This document shows, one piece after another, positions 1 through 7,586 of a DNA stretch of 64,000 bases (position 1 is its first letter; the number at the start of each line of letters is the position of its first letter). The position numbers and the translations under genes were made by a program. The stretch is from Bosea sp. F3-2 (GTDB lineage: Bacteria; Pseudomonadota; Alphaproteobacteria; Rhizobiales; Beijerinckiaceae): NCBI RefSeq assembly GCF_008253865.1, contig NZ_CP042331.1, positions 4,429,501 to 4,493,500 on the forward strand, in the 5' to 3' direction. A model generated the notes under the pieces. The model was not told the DNA's origin, ran no database searches, and worked only from the letters and a program-made list of their open reading frames with translations.

Positions 1-504
1 GACGACCACCGGTGTGCCCATCTGGACGCGGGCGTAGAGGTCGATCACGTCCTGGTTGTGCATGCGGAAGCAGCCATAGGAGGCGGCGGTGCCGATCGTG
101 CTCGGCATGTTCGTGCCGTGGATGGCGTATTGGCCGCCGGGGCCGAGGCCGATGACGCGCGCGCCCATCGGGTTGCGTGGCGAGCCGCCGGGGATGACGT
201 CGGGCAGGCGGGGATTGTCGCGCTTGACCTCGGCCGGCGGAGCCCAGGCCGGGTCGACCTGCATCTCCTCGACATATTTGACGCCGCGCCACTGCTTGCC
301 GGCCTTGCCGACCGCGATGGTGTAGCGGATCGCCTCGCCGGGGGAGACGACGAAATAGAGCTTCCGTTCGCCGGTGCGGATGATGATGGTGCCGGGCTCG
401 AAGCGGTCATCGCGCAGCCCGATGACGTCGCGTGCTTCGGCGCTGGTCAGGCCCGACAGCAGCAGGGCTGCAGCGAGGCTGATGGCAGCAGCATGTCTGG
501 CCAT
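1..504 (-). CDS. L,D-transpeptidase (YkuD family), 3' end cut by window edge
   Basis: Periplasmic peptidoglycan cross-linking enzyme that forms 3-3 cross-links or anchors lipoproteins. The 168 visible residues begin with a signal peptide (about 1-25, hydrophobic core AISLAAALLLSGL, then SAEA). The YkuD catalytic core follows: His129 in AIHGTNMP and the nucleophile Cys145 in SYGCFRM, the family's HGT...SxGCxR pattern. The protein still reads in frame at base 1, so only a short C-terminal piece should be missing. It is transcribed leftward out of the window; nothing here links it to the heme genes upstream. Confidence 0.9.
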   Translation of the reverse strand, partial: MARHAAAISLAAALLLSGLTSAEARDVIGLRDDRFEPGTIIIRTGERKLYFVVSPGEAIRYTIAVGKAGKQWRGVKYVEEMQVDPAWAPPAEVKRDNPRLPDVIPGGSPRNPMGARVIGLGPGGQYAIHGTNMPSTIGTAASYGCFRMHNQDVIDLYARVQMGTPVVV

Positions 505-792
505 GGTCGAAACTCCCGTTCGGACGTGGACGGGGTTTAGTCCTCAGTCATGAAACATGGGTTGAGCGATATGGTGAAGCGGGATTCAGGATGAAGCGCT
601 GGTGAATCCGGTTCTGGAGCACGCTGCGTTTTGGTGGAAGCGCGCGTCATCCGGGCCGGCCCAAGGATAAACTCCGTGCAGAGGCGGGATTCATGCCGGA
701 ACCTTCATCGGAAGCGCTCCGGCATGGATCCCGGGTCAAGCCCGGGATGACGGTGTGGTTCCCCAGAACACCAGCCATAATGAGGACAGACC
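505..792. other. gene-free gap between the L,D-transpeptidase start and the hmuV end
   Basis: No credible coding sequence. Its main content is a composite palindrome (646-751) that would lie in the 3' untranslated region of the hmu operon. The promoter of the L,D-transpeptidase should lie in the part next to its start, but I see no clear consensus. Confidence 0.6.
646..751. repeat. composite palindromic intergenic repeat (family A, copy 1)
   Basis: Bounded by GTCAT and ATGAC. The right part is the hairpin ATCCCGGGTCAAGCCCGGGAT, preceded by an internal pair around CATGCCGGA and TCCGGCATG. It matches the other A copies in end sequences and layout. It lies downstream of hmuV on its transcribed strand and could act as a terminator or mRNA-stabilising stem (inference). 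Confidence 0.75.
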
Positions 793-1617
793 CTAAGCCG
801 CCGGCCGGGAACGGTGCTGCTGCGGCAGCAGGAAGGGCAGCCCCGGCGCCGGCGCACGGCTCAGTGTCAGGTCGACCTTGAAGACCTGGCGCAGCAGGGC
901 ATCGTCGAGCGTGCGCGCCGGCGGCCCCTGCGCGATGATCAGCCCCTGATCCATCACCACCAGATGGTCGGCATAGGTCACGGCGAGGTTGAGGTCGTGC
1001 AGAACGATCAGCACCGCGACGCCGCGGGCGGCAATGCTGCGCGCCATGTCGAGCAGGGCCAGCTGATGGCAGAGATCGAGGCTGGCGATCGGCTCGTCAA
1101 GGAAGAGCACCTGCCGCGCGGCGACGCTGCGGCCGGCCTCGAGTTGGCAGAGCACGCGGGCGAACTGAACGCGCTGCTGCTCGCCGCCCGAGAGCGTCTG
1201 ATAGCGCCGGCCGGCGAGCTCGATCATCCCGGCGGCGGCGAGGCTGTCAGCGACGATCGCCTCGCGGCGCTGGCGCGTCAGCGCCCGGCCAACGCCGTCG
1301 ACGCCGAGGCTCGCGACCTCGTAGACGCCGAAGGGGAAGGCGAGGCGGGCATGTTGGGCCATGACGGCGCGCAGGCAGGCGAGGCGCCAGTGCGGCACCG
1401 TTGCGAGCGGCTTTCCTGCGATGCGGACCTCTCCGCTGGCGGGCTTTGCCTCGCCGGTCAGGAGCTTGAGCAGCGTCGATTTTCCCGCGCCGTTCGGGCC
1501 GATCAGGATGGTGGTCGTGCCGCCGGCGAGCTGCAGGTTGGCGTCGGCGACGAGCCGGCGGCCGCCTGCAGCGAAACTCACGCCATGGGCGGAAAGGACG
1601 GGCGTCGCTTCAGACAT
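793..1617 (-). CDS. hmuV: heme ABC transporter ATP-binding protein HmuV
   Basis: ATPase that powers heme import across the inner membrane with HmuU and HmuT. The 274 residues carry a Walker A motif at about 40-48 (GPNGAGKST), the ABC signature at about 142-147 (LSGGEQ), Walker B at about 170-175 (LFLDEP) and an H-loop histidine in VLHDLN. Length and motifs fit the FecCD-associated ATPases. It overlaps the end of the permease gene by 8 bases, so it is co-transcribed and probably translationally coupled. Iron-siderophore or B12 ATPases look alike; the heme assignment rests on the divergent heme oxygenase and HutX genes. Confidence 0.92.
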   Translation of the reverse strand: MSEATPVLSAHGVSFAAGGRRLVADANLQLAGGTTTILIGPNGAGKSTLLKLLTGEAKPASGEVRIAGKPLATVPHWRLACLRAVMAQHARLAFPFGVYEVASLGVDGVGRALTRQRREAIVADSLAAAGMIELAGRRYQTLSGGEQQRVQFARVLCQLEAGRSVAARQVLFLDEPIASLDLCHQLALLDMARSIAARGVAVLIVLHDLNLAVTYADHLVVMDQGLIIAQGPPARTLDDALLRQVFKVDLTLSRAPAPGLPFLLPQQHRSRPAA

Positions 1618-2716
1618 CGAGAGCGCTCGTGCGCCGCAGCAGCAGCCAGAGGAAGAAAGGCGCGCCGATCGTGGCGGTGACGATGCCGATCGGCAGCTCC
1701 GCGGGGACGACGATCAGTCGTGCGACGATGTCGGCACCGACCAGCAGCATCGCACCGCCCAATGCCGAAAGCGGGAGCAGCAGCCGGTGATCCGGGCCGA
1801 CGGAGAGCCGGATCAGATGCGGCACGACGATGCCGACGAAGCCGATCATCCCGGCCGAGGCGACGCTGGCGCCGACGGCGAGCGCGACCAGCAGGATCGC
1901 CAGGGCCTTGATGCGCTGAACGGGAATGCCGAGGTGATAGGCTTCGGCCTCGCCGAGCATCAGCCCGTTCAGTCCGCGCGCCAGCAGCGGCATCAGCAGG
2001 AGCAAGGGCAGGATGATCGGCGCCACCGCCGAGAGCTTGGTCCAGCTCGCGCCGCCGAGGCTGCCGAGCGACCAGAAGGTCAGGTCGCGCAGCTGCCGGT
2101 CGTCCGAGATGAAGGCGAGCAGGCCGGTCAGAGCGCTCGCCATCGCGCCGAGCGCAACGCCAGCCAGCAGCATGGTCGCGACCGAGGTCCGGCCGCCGCG
2201 TGTGGCGATGACGTAGAGCGCCAGCGTCGAGACGAGGCCGCCGCAGAAGGCGCCGATGGGCAGAGCGGCAAAGGGCAGTTTCATCATGGCGCCCGTCAGG
2301 TATCGATCGCCGAGCACGATGGTCGCGGCGGCAGCCAGGGCGGCGCCGCTGGAAACGCCGACGAGGCCGGGGTCGGCCAGCGGGTTGCGGAACAGCCCCT
2401 GCATCAGCGCGCCGGAGACGGCGAGCCCGGCGCCGACGAGCAGGCCGAGCAACACGCGCGGCAGGCGGATGTTGAGCACGACGAGCACGTCGCGTCCTTC
2501 CAGCAGCGTGGCATCGCCCGTCAGCTTTGCGATCAGGATTTCGGCGACGCGTCCGGGCGGAATCGAGATCGCGCCCTGGCCGATGGCGACGATGGCGAGC
2601 AGCAGGCAGGCCAGGGCGAGTCCGACGACGGCGAGCAGGCCGACACGGCGCCGACCGGCGATCAATGTCGTCAGCGTGCGGGAAGCCATCGCGGGGGCGG
2701 GTGCCGCGAGCGTCAC
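1610..2716 (-). CDS. hmuU: heme ABC transporter permease HmuU (FecCD family)
   Basis: Inner-membrane channel for heme. The 368 residues are rich in transmembrane helices and show the FecCD family course (LPRVLLGLLVGAGLAVSGA near the first third, GFVGIVVPHLIRL near 300). The annotated start is GTG at 2716, whose GTGA overlaps the TGA of hmuT, a typical coupled junction; an internal ATG at 2689 is an alternative. Second gene of a three-gene operon read leftward. Confidence 0.92.
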   Translation of the reverse strand: MTLAAPAPAMASRTLTTLIAGRRRVGLLAVVGLALACLLLAIVAIGQGAISIPPGRVAEILIAKLTGDATLLEGRDVLVVLNIRLPRVLLGLLVGAGLAVSGALMQGLFRNPLADPGLVGVSSGAALAAAATIVLGDRYLTGAMMKLPFAALPIGAFCGGLVSTLALYVIATRGGRTSVATMLLAGVALGAMASALTGLLAFISDDRQLRDLTFWSLGSLGGASWTKLSAVAPIILPLLLLMPLLARGLNGLMLGEAEAYHLGIPVQRIKALAILLVALAVGASVASAGMIGFVGIVVPHLIRLSVGPDHRLLLPLSALGGAMLLVGADIVARLIVVPAELPIGIVTATIGAPFFLWLLLRRTSALDV

Positions 2717-3657
2717 GGGGCGGAGGCCGTCTTCAGCGCCGGGATGGCAGCCTCCGGATAGATCGCAGCCATGAGATCGCGAGCGGCCATGGGCGTGCGC
2801 GGACCGAAGCCGAGCAGATAGAGCCCGTCCATATGGACCAGCCGCTTGTCCGTCGCGGCCGGCGTCTGGGCGAAGGACGGCATGGCAAAGAGTTCGTCCG
2901 GCGTGATGTTGTGCGCGCCGTTGTTGCGCATCATCAGCACCATCTCGGGGGCGGCCGCGGCAATCGCCTCGTCCGTCATCGGCTTGTAGCCCTCGATGGC
3001 GTCCGCGACATTGATCCCGCCGGCGAGCGAGATGATCGCATCAGCGGAGCTGTTGCGGCCGCCGACCAGGGCTCGACCGTTCTGCAGGGAGAGCAGGAAG
3101 AGCACACGCTTCTTCCTGGCGATGCCGACGCGCAGGGTGGCGAGTTCATCGAAACGGGCTCTGATCTGCGCCGCGAGCCGTTCGGCCGGGGCGGAGGCGC
3201 CGATCGCGGCGCCGATCGCGGCGATCTTGGATGCGACCCCTTCCGGGGTCAGCCCGTCCATGATGCGCGCGATCTTCACGCCGGATTCGTTGAGCAGCGA
3301 GACAGCATCCGGTGGGCCGGCGCCGTCGATCAGCATGATCAGCGTCGGCTTGAGGGAGAGGACGCCTTCGGCCGAGAGAGCGCGGACATAGCCGATATTG
3401 GCCTTGTCCTTCAGCGCCTCTGCCGGGAATTGGCTGGTGGAATCGAGACCGACGATGCGATCCTGCAGGCCGAGCGCATAGATCACTTCGGTGATGACGC
3501 CGCCGGCGACGACGATGCGTTGGGGCGTCTGGGCCAGGGCGGGAACAAAGGCGCTGAACCCGGCCAGGCCGAGCAGTGACAAGGCCGAGACCGCCAGTTC
3601 CCGTCGGTTCAGTTGCGCGAGACCGGAATGCAGCGTTCGGTCGCGTGAGCCAGACAT
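2713..3657 (-). CDS. hmuT: periplasmic hemin-binding protein HmuT
   Basis: Binds heme in the periplasm and delivers it to HmuUV. A signal sequence spans about residues 1-42, with a twin-arginine-like NRRELAVSAL followed by a hydrophobic stretch ending ...ALAQ, so Tat export is possible. The class III (TroA-like) binding-protein fold follows, with TEVIYALGLQDRIVGLD and the single central helix layout. The start at 3657 is chosen over an upstream in-frame ATG at 3717 because GGAG lies 7 bases before it. First gene of hmuTUV. No TonB-dependent receptor gene is adjacent, so the outer-membrane step is encoded elsewhere. Confidence 0.88.
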   Translation of the reverse strand: MSGSRDRTLHSGLAQLNRRELAVSALSLLGLAGFSAFVPALAQTPQRIVVAGGVITEVIYALGLQDRIVGLDSTSQFPAEALKDKANIGYVRALSAEGVLSLKPTLIMLIDGAGPPDAVSLLNESGVKIARIMDGLTPEGVASKIAAIGAAIGASAPAERLAAQIRARFDELATLRVGIARKKRVLFLLSLQNGRALVGGRNSSADAIISLAGGINVADAIEGYKPMTDEAIAAAAPEMVLMMRNNGAHNITPDELFAMPSFAQTPAATDKRLVHMDGLYLLGFGPRTPMAARDLMAAIYPEAAIPALKTASAP

Positions 3658-3730
3658 GTTGCAACTCCATTCGGACGCGAGTGACGGGCCGCGGCCATTA
3701 CAATTCAGTCTGATCACAAGGATCTGCCTG

Positions 3731-3747
3731 TTTAGAATGGTTCAACA
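3731..3747 (-). promoter_or_regulatory. candidate Irr box / iron control element upstream of hmuT
   Basis: TTTAGAATGGTTCAACA matches the rhizobial Irr-box consensus TTTAGAA-N3-TTCTAAA with a perfect left half and 5 of 7 right-half positions. It sits 74 bases upstream of the hmuT start, a reasonable operator distance. Known Irr control of heme uptake genes in related bacteria supports the call; binding itself is inference. Confidence 0.6.
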
Positions 3748-3754
3748 CAAAGTA

Positions 3755-3787
3755 AATCCTTGTTTTTAATTACTAAAAACAAGGATT
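3755..3787. repeat. perfect 14-bp inverted repeat in the hmu control region
   Basis: AATCCTTGTTTTTA, spacer ATTAC, then TAAAAACAAGGATT: arms perfect over 14 bp. It starts 7 bases beyond the Irr-like box. The low GC stem in a GC-rich genome suggests a protein-binding site (for example for a second iron/heme regulator) rather than a terminator, since neither flanking gene ends here. Confidence 0.7.
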
Positions 3788-3961
3788 GATTACTCGTATT
3801 GTTGACGGTGATATTCATCTTTACTACAAGGGGTCAAGGGCAGCGCCTGAGCGCCGCCGGCTTCGGTCGCGGCGTGTCGTCGCGCGGACGCTTCCGGCGC
3901 GCATGTCTCTGCGGTGAACGCTTTGTCAGGCGTGTATCCGGAAACGGCGATGACCGGCCGC

Positions 3962-4004
3962 CTAGATCGCCGAGCGTCCTATCGGACGCGAAGTGGCGAT
4001 CTAG
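3962..4004. repeat. palindromic repeat B, copy 1
   Basis: CTAGATCGCC ... GGCGATCTAG with an inner palindrome CGTCCTATCGGACG. Related copies are at 6622-6662 and 29619-29660. This copy is directly followed by repeat C. Confidence 0.75.
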
Positions 4005-4016
4005 CCCTTTGTTTGG

Positions 4017-4062
4017 GCATCGGATTTCTCCGAAAAGTGGATTCCACTTTTCGGTCCGATGC
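4017..4062. repeat. palindromic repeat C, copy 1
   Basis: Ends GCATCGGA and TCCGATGC enclose the hairpin CCGAAAAGTGGA / TCCACTTTTCGG. An inverted copy lies at 6563-6608. It sits just upstream of the heme oxygenase gene, so it may lie in its leader. Confidence 0.75.
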
Positions 4063-4118
4063 TCTAGCGGCACAGTTTCATTTCAGCCGCCTCGCGGCTT
4101 CACAGGCAGGATGCGTCG

Positions 4119-4466
4119 ATGTTCATCGCCATGAATCGCTTCAAGGTCGTCAAGGGCGAGGAGGCCGCTTTCGAGACCGTCTGGTCCTCGCGCAAGAGCC
4201 GGCTTGACGAGATGCCGGGCTTCATTGCCTTCCACCTGCTCAAGGGGCCGGAGAAGGAGGATCACACGCTCTACTCCTCGCACACGAGCTGGGCCTCGAA
4301 GGATGATTTCGTCGCCTGGACGAAGTCGGAGCAGTTCCGCGAGTCGCATCGCAATGCCGGTCAGCCGCGGCCGAAGCCGATCTATCTCGGTCATCCCGAG
4401 TTCGAGGGGTTCGAGACGGTGCTGAGCGAGACCAACCCGCACCTTCCCCGCCAGGCGGCCGAGTAA
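4119..4466 (+). CDS. IsdG-type heme-degrading monooxygenase (HmuQ-like)
   Basis: Cytosolic enzyme predicted to open the heme ring and release iron. The 115-residue protein has the ferredoxin-like ABM fold of the antibiotic biosynthesis monooxygenase family. The IsdG catalytic triad, known as Asn7, Trp67 and His77, can be matched to Asn6, Trp67 (FVAWTKS) and His77 (FRESHRN). It is 10 bases upstream of hutX and divergent from hmuTUV, which fits heme iron use. HmuQ of rhizobia is the nearest named relative I recognise; the symbol is left out because orthology is not proven. Confidence 0.85.
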   Translation: MFIAMNRFKVVKGEEAAFETVWSSRKSRLDEMPGFIAFHLLKGPEKEDHTLYSSHTSWASKDDFVAWTKSEQFRESHRNAGQPRPKPIYLGHPEFEGFETVLSETNPHLPRQAAE

Positions 4467-4476
4467 GGCCGCAGCG

Positions 4477-4998
4477 ATGACAACTGTCGACGTCGCGACC
4501 CGCGACTCCATCGAGCACGCACGCGCGCTGCTCGCTGCCAAGCCGGATGGTCTCATCGAGGCCGTGGCACGCGAAGCCAATGTCTCGACGCGCACGGTGC
4601 TGGAGCTCCTGCCGGCCGAGCAACGCCTCTTCGTGGCGCCCGAACGCTTCGAGGAGATCTGGAAGGAGCTCGCGACCTGGGGCACGGTACTCTTCCTGAT
4701 GCACACTCCCGACATCGTGCTGGAATGCGAAGGAGCGCTGCCGGTCGGCAGCTTTGGCCATGGCTATTACAACATCCATGGCGACAGCCCCATCGGCGGC
4801 CACATCAAGGCCGAGAACTGCCGTGCGATCTATCTCGTGGACCGCGCTACGGCGCAGGGTCGGCGTGCCTGTTCGGTCCAGTTCTTCAACGGTGCCGGTG
4901 AGGTGATGTTCAAGATCTTCGTGCGGCGCGATGCCGCGCGCCAACTCCTGCCGGATCAGCTGGCTCAGTTCGAGGGGCTGAAGACCAAATTCGCCTGA
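4477..4998 (+). CDS. hutX: cytosolic heme utilization carrier HutX
   Basis: Small intracellular heme-binding protein of the HutX/HuvX family, thought to hand imported heme to a degrading enzyme. The 173 residues show an N-terminal helix-turn-helix-like segment (LIEAVAREANVSTRTVLELLP, about 25-47). The conserved core follows, with GTVLFLMHTPDIVLECEGALP and GSFGHGYYNIHGDSPIGGHIK, which holds several histidines. It follows the heme oxygenase gene closely and is probably co-transcribed with it. Confidence 0.9.
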   Translation: MTTVDVATRDSIEHARALLAAKPDGLIEAVAREANVSTRTVLELLPAEQRLFVAPERFEEIWKELATWGTVLFLMHTPDIVLECEGALPVGSFGHGYYNIHGDSPIGGHIKAENCRAIYLVDRATAQGRRACSVQFFNGAGEVMFKIFVRRDAARQLLPDQLAQFEGLKTKFA

Positions 4999-5012
4999 GC
5001 CGCAAAAAAGGC

Positions 5013-5039
5013 GACATGGTGCGGTTGATGCGCCATGTC
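5013..5039 (+). terminator. candidate terminator hairpin after hutX
   Basis: GACATGGTGC, loop GGTTGAT, GCGCCATGTC gives a 10-bp stem with one G-U pair, 15 bases after the hutX stop. There is no strong T run, so it may be Rho-assisted or only a structured 3' end. Confidence 0.45.
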
Positions 5040-5134
5040 TCCGGGGCTATGGCCCCTCAACGGCTGGCGATGACTGAGATTTACCGATCATTAATCATAG
5101 GGGTGCAGCCTTCGCGGCAGAAGGTCGGTCGCCC

Positions 5135-6613
5135 GTGACCGGATCGCACGGCGATTCCGCCTCCGTCAGGGATACGCGCGCGGCCGGCGATCGACTGCCC
5201 GATGATCCGGTCGTGGATGTCGATATGACAGCACATGTCGCTTTGGAACGGGCGCATATTCCGCCACGCCGGCCTGCGCTGATGCTCGCCGCCGGGCGCC
5301 GCTTCGTCGCCGCGCGAGCGCCGGTTCTGCGTTCCAGCTTCGGCTCGGCGATCCTGCTCGGCTTGCGCTTCGTGCAGGCCCGGCTGATCTCGGTCTGGGG
5401 GCTGCTGGTTGCCGCCATCCTCTGTCCGCCTTTCGTCTTTGCCGCCTTCGCCGTGTTCTCGGCGCTGGTCAATTTCGTTTCGATCGCCGCACTGCTGCGG
5501 CTGGAAGTCGTCTTCTTCCAGAGCGCGGACCCTGCCCGTCTCGGGCGCGCCTTCCGGCTTGCCGCGGCCGCCGGTCTGGCGTTCTGCGGCATGGCCGCGA
5601 TCCTACTGGTCGGGCTGGTGCTGTCCGGCTGGGTTGCGCCAGCCATTGCCTTGCTGTTCCTCGGCTCGCTGTCGGCGCGCGCGGTGCTGAGGTTGCTCTG
5701 GACCGAGGCGACCGCCGAGGGCGATTTCCGCGCGATCGGCAACAGCAACGTCGTCCAGGCCATCGCGCAACCCGCGATCATGTTGATCCTGATCGGCATC
5801 TTCGGGCCGAAAGCGCTCGCCCTGTTCATGGCGGATACGCTGGGCCATGTCCTCGCGGCGCTCTACCTGCTGCGACGGCGCTGGCGCGCGATCGCGCCGC
5901 TCATCGAGCCGCAGCTGTGGTCGTGGCGGAGCCTGTTTGTCGCGGCCTATCATTGGCGAAGCGTCCCGCTGACATTGCTGCCGAGCGCGCTTCTGGCCTA
6001 TGGCTTCGCGATCGCACCCGTGCTGGCGCTGCCTTACGCCGCCAATACGGCGCTCGCCGCGCAAGTCGCATTATCGATGCGCTTGCTCGACATGCCGACG
6101 CAGATGTTCGGCACGGTGTCGGCGCCCATCGCGCTGAACCGGTTGCGTGCCTATGCGGGGCCGCGCCGACGTTTCGTGGCACGGGTGATGGCGCTGGGCC
6201 TGATCGGTGCTGCGGCGATGCTGTTCGGCGCGATCGCCGTGGTCGCGACTCTGGTCGAGCCGCTGTTCGAGGGAACCAATTGGGACAGCCTCGGCCGGGT
6301 TCTGGCGCTTCTCGCGCCGTTCTACGCCGGCATTGCGGTGCTGACGCCACTCCAGGACATGGCGACGCTGTCGCGCCAGCCAGCTTGGCAAGTGCTCATC
6401 AATGCACTGGCACTGGTCGCGATCATTGCGGCGATGATCTGGTTCAGGGCGTTGTCGCCGGAGCTTCTGCAGGTGATCGGCCTGATCTCGATCCTGCGTG
6501 CGCTGGTTCATACGGGCTTCATCTGGCTGCACCTCGGGGATGCTGAGACCGCGCCCGCTATAGCATCGGACCGAAAAGTGGAATCCACTTTTCGGAACAA
6601 TCCGATGCGATAA
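5135..6613 (+). CDS. polysaccharide/lipopolysaccharide flippase-like membrane protein
   Basis: Predicted inner-membrane transporter of the MATE-like oligosaccharide flippase group, moving lipid-linked sugars outward. The 492 residues contain about 12 hydrophobic helices from residue 70 to 475. The start shown is GTG at 5135; the first 30 residues are hydrophilic and weakly conserved-looking, and ATG at 5225 is an equally possible start. The last 16 residues (SDRKVESTFRNNPMR end) are encoded by a palindromic repeat C, so the natural stop was probably displaced by repeat insertion. No glycosyltransferase genes are nearby, so the substrate is unknown. Confidence 0.75.
   Translation: MTGSHGDSASVRDTRAAGDRLPDDPVVDVDMTAHVALERAHIPPRRPALMLAAGRRFVAARAPVLRSSFGSAILLGLRFVQARLISVWGLLVAAILCPPFVFAAFAVFSALVNFVSIAALLRLEVVFFQSADPARLGRAFRLAAAAGLAFCGMAAILLVGLVLSGWVAPAIALLFLGSLSARAVLRLLWTEATAEGDFRAIGNSNVVQAIAQPAIMLILIGIFGPKALALFMADTLGHVLAALYLLRRRWRAIAPLIEPQLWSWRSLFVAAYHWRSVPLTLLPSALLAYGFAIAPVLALPYAANTALAAQVALSMRLLDMPTQMFGTVSAPIALNRLRAYAGPRRRFVARVMALGLIGAAAMLFGAIAVVATLVEPLFEGTNWDSLGRVLALLAPFYAGIAVLTPLQDMATLSRQPAWQVLINALALVAIIAAMIWFRALSPELLQVIGLISILRALVHTGFIWLHLGDAETAPAIASDRKVESTFRNNPMR
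6563..6608. repeat. palindromic repeat C, copy 2, inside the end of the flippase gene
   Basis: GCATCGGACCGAAAAGTGGA ... TCCACTTTTCGG ... TCCGATGC, an inverted copy of 4017-4062. It encodes the flippase C-terminus and is followed by a B repeat. Confidence 0.8.
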
Positions 6614-6621
6614 TAAAGAGA

Positions 6622-6662
6622 TAGATCACCGCTATCGCGTCCGATCGGACGCGCGGCGATCT
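6622..6662. repeat. palindromic repeat B, copy 2
   Basis: TAGATCACCGC ... GCGTCCGATCGGACGC ... GGCGATCT. It has the same plan as 3962-4004 and 29619-29660. It lies between convergent genes and may serve as a bidirectional terminator. Confidence 0.75.
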
Positions 6663-6711
6663 CGCGGCTCCGTCGTCGGTGGCCCGGCGCGCTGAGCCGA
6701 CGACAGCTCAG

Positions 6712-7434
6712 TCACTCCCGACGGATCAGCCTGTCGGCGATCAGCGACGAAATCACACCCGGCTTGAACTCGCGCTCGAGCCGCTCCGGATCATAGACGG
6801 TCTCGACCCAATCGAGGAATGCGATCCCCTTGGCCTCGCCCTCGCGGCGATAGGCCTCGAAGAACGCGTCCAGAATTCCGGTCTTGGCGAAGCGGAAATG
6901 GCCATAGCGCAGCGAGAGCTGGCGCATGGCCTCTGCAAGCGGACGCTTTTCGTGGATCAGGAGATAGAGCGCCGAGAAGAAGCCGGCCCGGTCGGCGCCC
7001 GACTTGCAGTGCACCAGCACGGGTTCCTCGAGGCTCTCGAAGAAGCCTTTCGCATTGAGGATTGTGTCGCGGTCGGGAGCGCCGCGCGAGCGCAGGATGA
7101 AATCGATCAGAGCAATGCCGTGGCGCTCGCAGGCTTCCTTCTGCAAGGGCCAGGAGCCGTGCTCGCGCCCGCCCCGCAGATTGACGATGGTCCTGATGCC
7201 CCGGCGGGCAAAGCTGGCGATCTGATGCGGTGCGGGCTGGGCCGAGCGCCAGAGCCGCGGCGTCACCCGATGCGTGTTGAGATAGGCCAGGCGGAAGATG
7301 CCGTGGTCGACGAGCAGCATGTTGGTCCAGGCGCGCAGGCGCTGGCCGCGGCTCTCTATCGGCCGGTCCCAGCGTGCGATGCGTGCCATGCGACGGGCGT
7401 AACGCTCTTCATCGGAGCGCAGCCGGGTCAGCAT
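6712..7434 (-). CDS. dual-specificity/tyrosine phosphatase family protein
   Basis: Cysteine-dependent phosphatase. The 240 residues contain the signature HCKSGADR with nucleophile Cys143 and Arg149, preceded by TIVNLRGGRE, typical of bacterial DSP-like tyrosine phosphatases, and an Asp-containing loop (SRGAPDRD) that could supply the general acid. There is no signal peptide; an N-terminal segment rich in arginine precedes the domain. The substrate could be protein phosphotyrosine or a phospho-sugar or lipid; related Hyphomicrobiales proteins often sit by envelope genes, which fits the flippase next door (inference). Confidence 0.85.
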   Translation of the reverse strand: MLTRLRSDEERYARRMARIARWDRPIESRGQRLRAWTNMLLVDHGIFRLAYLNTHRVTPRLWRSAQPAPHQIASFARRGIRTIVNLRGGREHGSWPLQKEACERHGIALIDFILRSRGAPDRDTILNAKGFFESLEEPVLVHCKSGADRAGFFSALYLLIHEKRPLAEAMRQLSLRYGHFRFAKTGILDAFFEAYRREGEAKGIAFLDWVETVYDPERLEREFKPGVISSLIADRLIRRE

Positions 7435-7586
7435 GGAAGGGCCTTGGTCGATTTCATGCAGCGCCCGATACCAGCCGGACTCCCGCAGCGCAAATCATTG
7501 GGCAACCGAAAACCAAGGAAGGGGTTGGACTTTTTGCTCCAAACTTGCATAAGGCCCGGCGAAATTTCGTAATTGACAGGTTCCCC

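Larger units (their letters stand above)
3658..4118. other. 461-base divergent regulatory gap between hmuT and the heme oxygenase gene
   Basis: Holds no credible gene. Bases 3700-3830 are strikingly AT-rich compared with the surroundings and contain an Irr-like box and a perfect inverted repeat. Bases 3962-4062 hold two palindromic repeat modules (B and C). The octamer ACAAGGAT occurs at 3716-3723 and 3779-3786 and inverted at 3755-3762. Promoters for both directions must lie here. Confidence 0.75.

Noticed and set aside
1361..2761. A 466-codon plus-strand frame opposite hmuU and hmuV
   Set aside because: Low-complexity Arg/Gln/Asp sequence from the reverse of GC-rich coding DNA; hmuU and hmuV are well supported.
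3799..4134. A 111-codon plus frame in the hmu control region, considered as a HmuP/HemP-like small gene
   Set aside because: It runs through repeats B and C, is rich in Arg and Ser, and has none of the HmuP sequence features.
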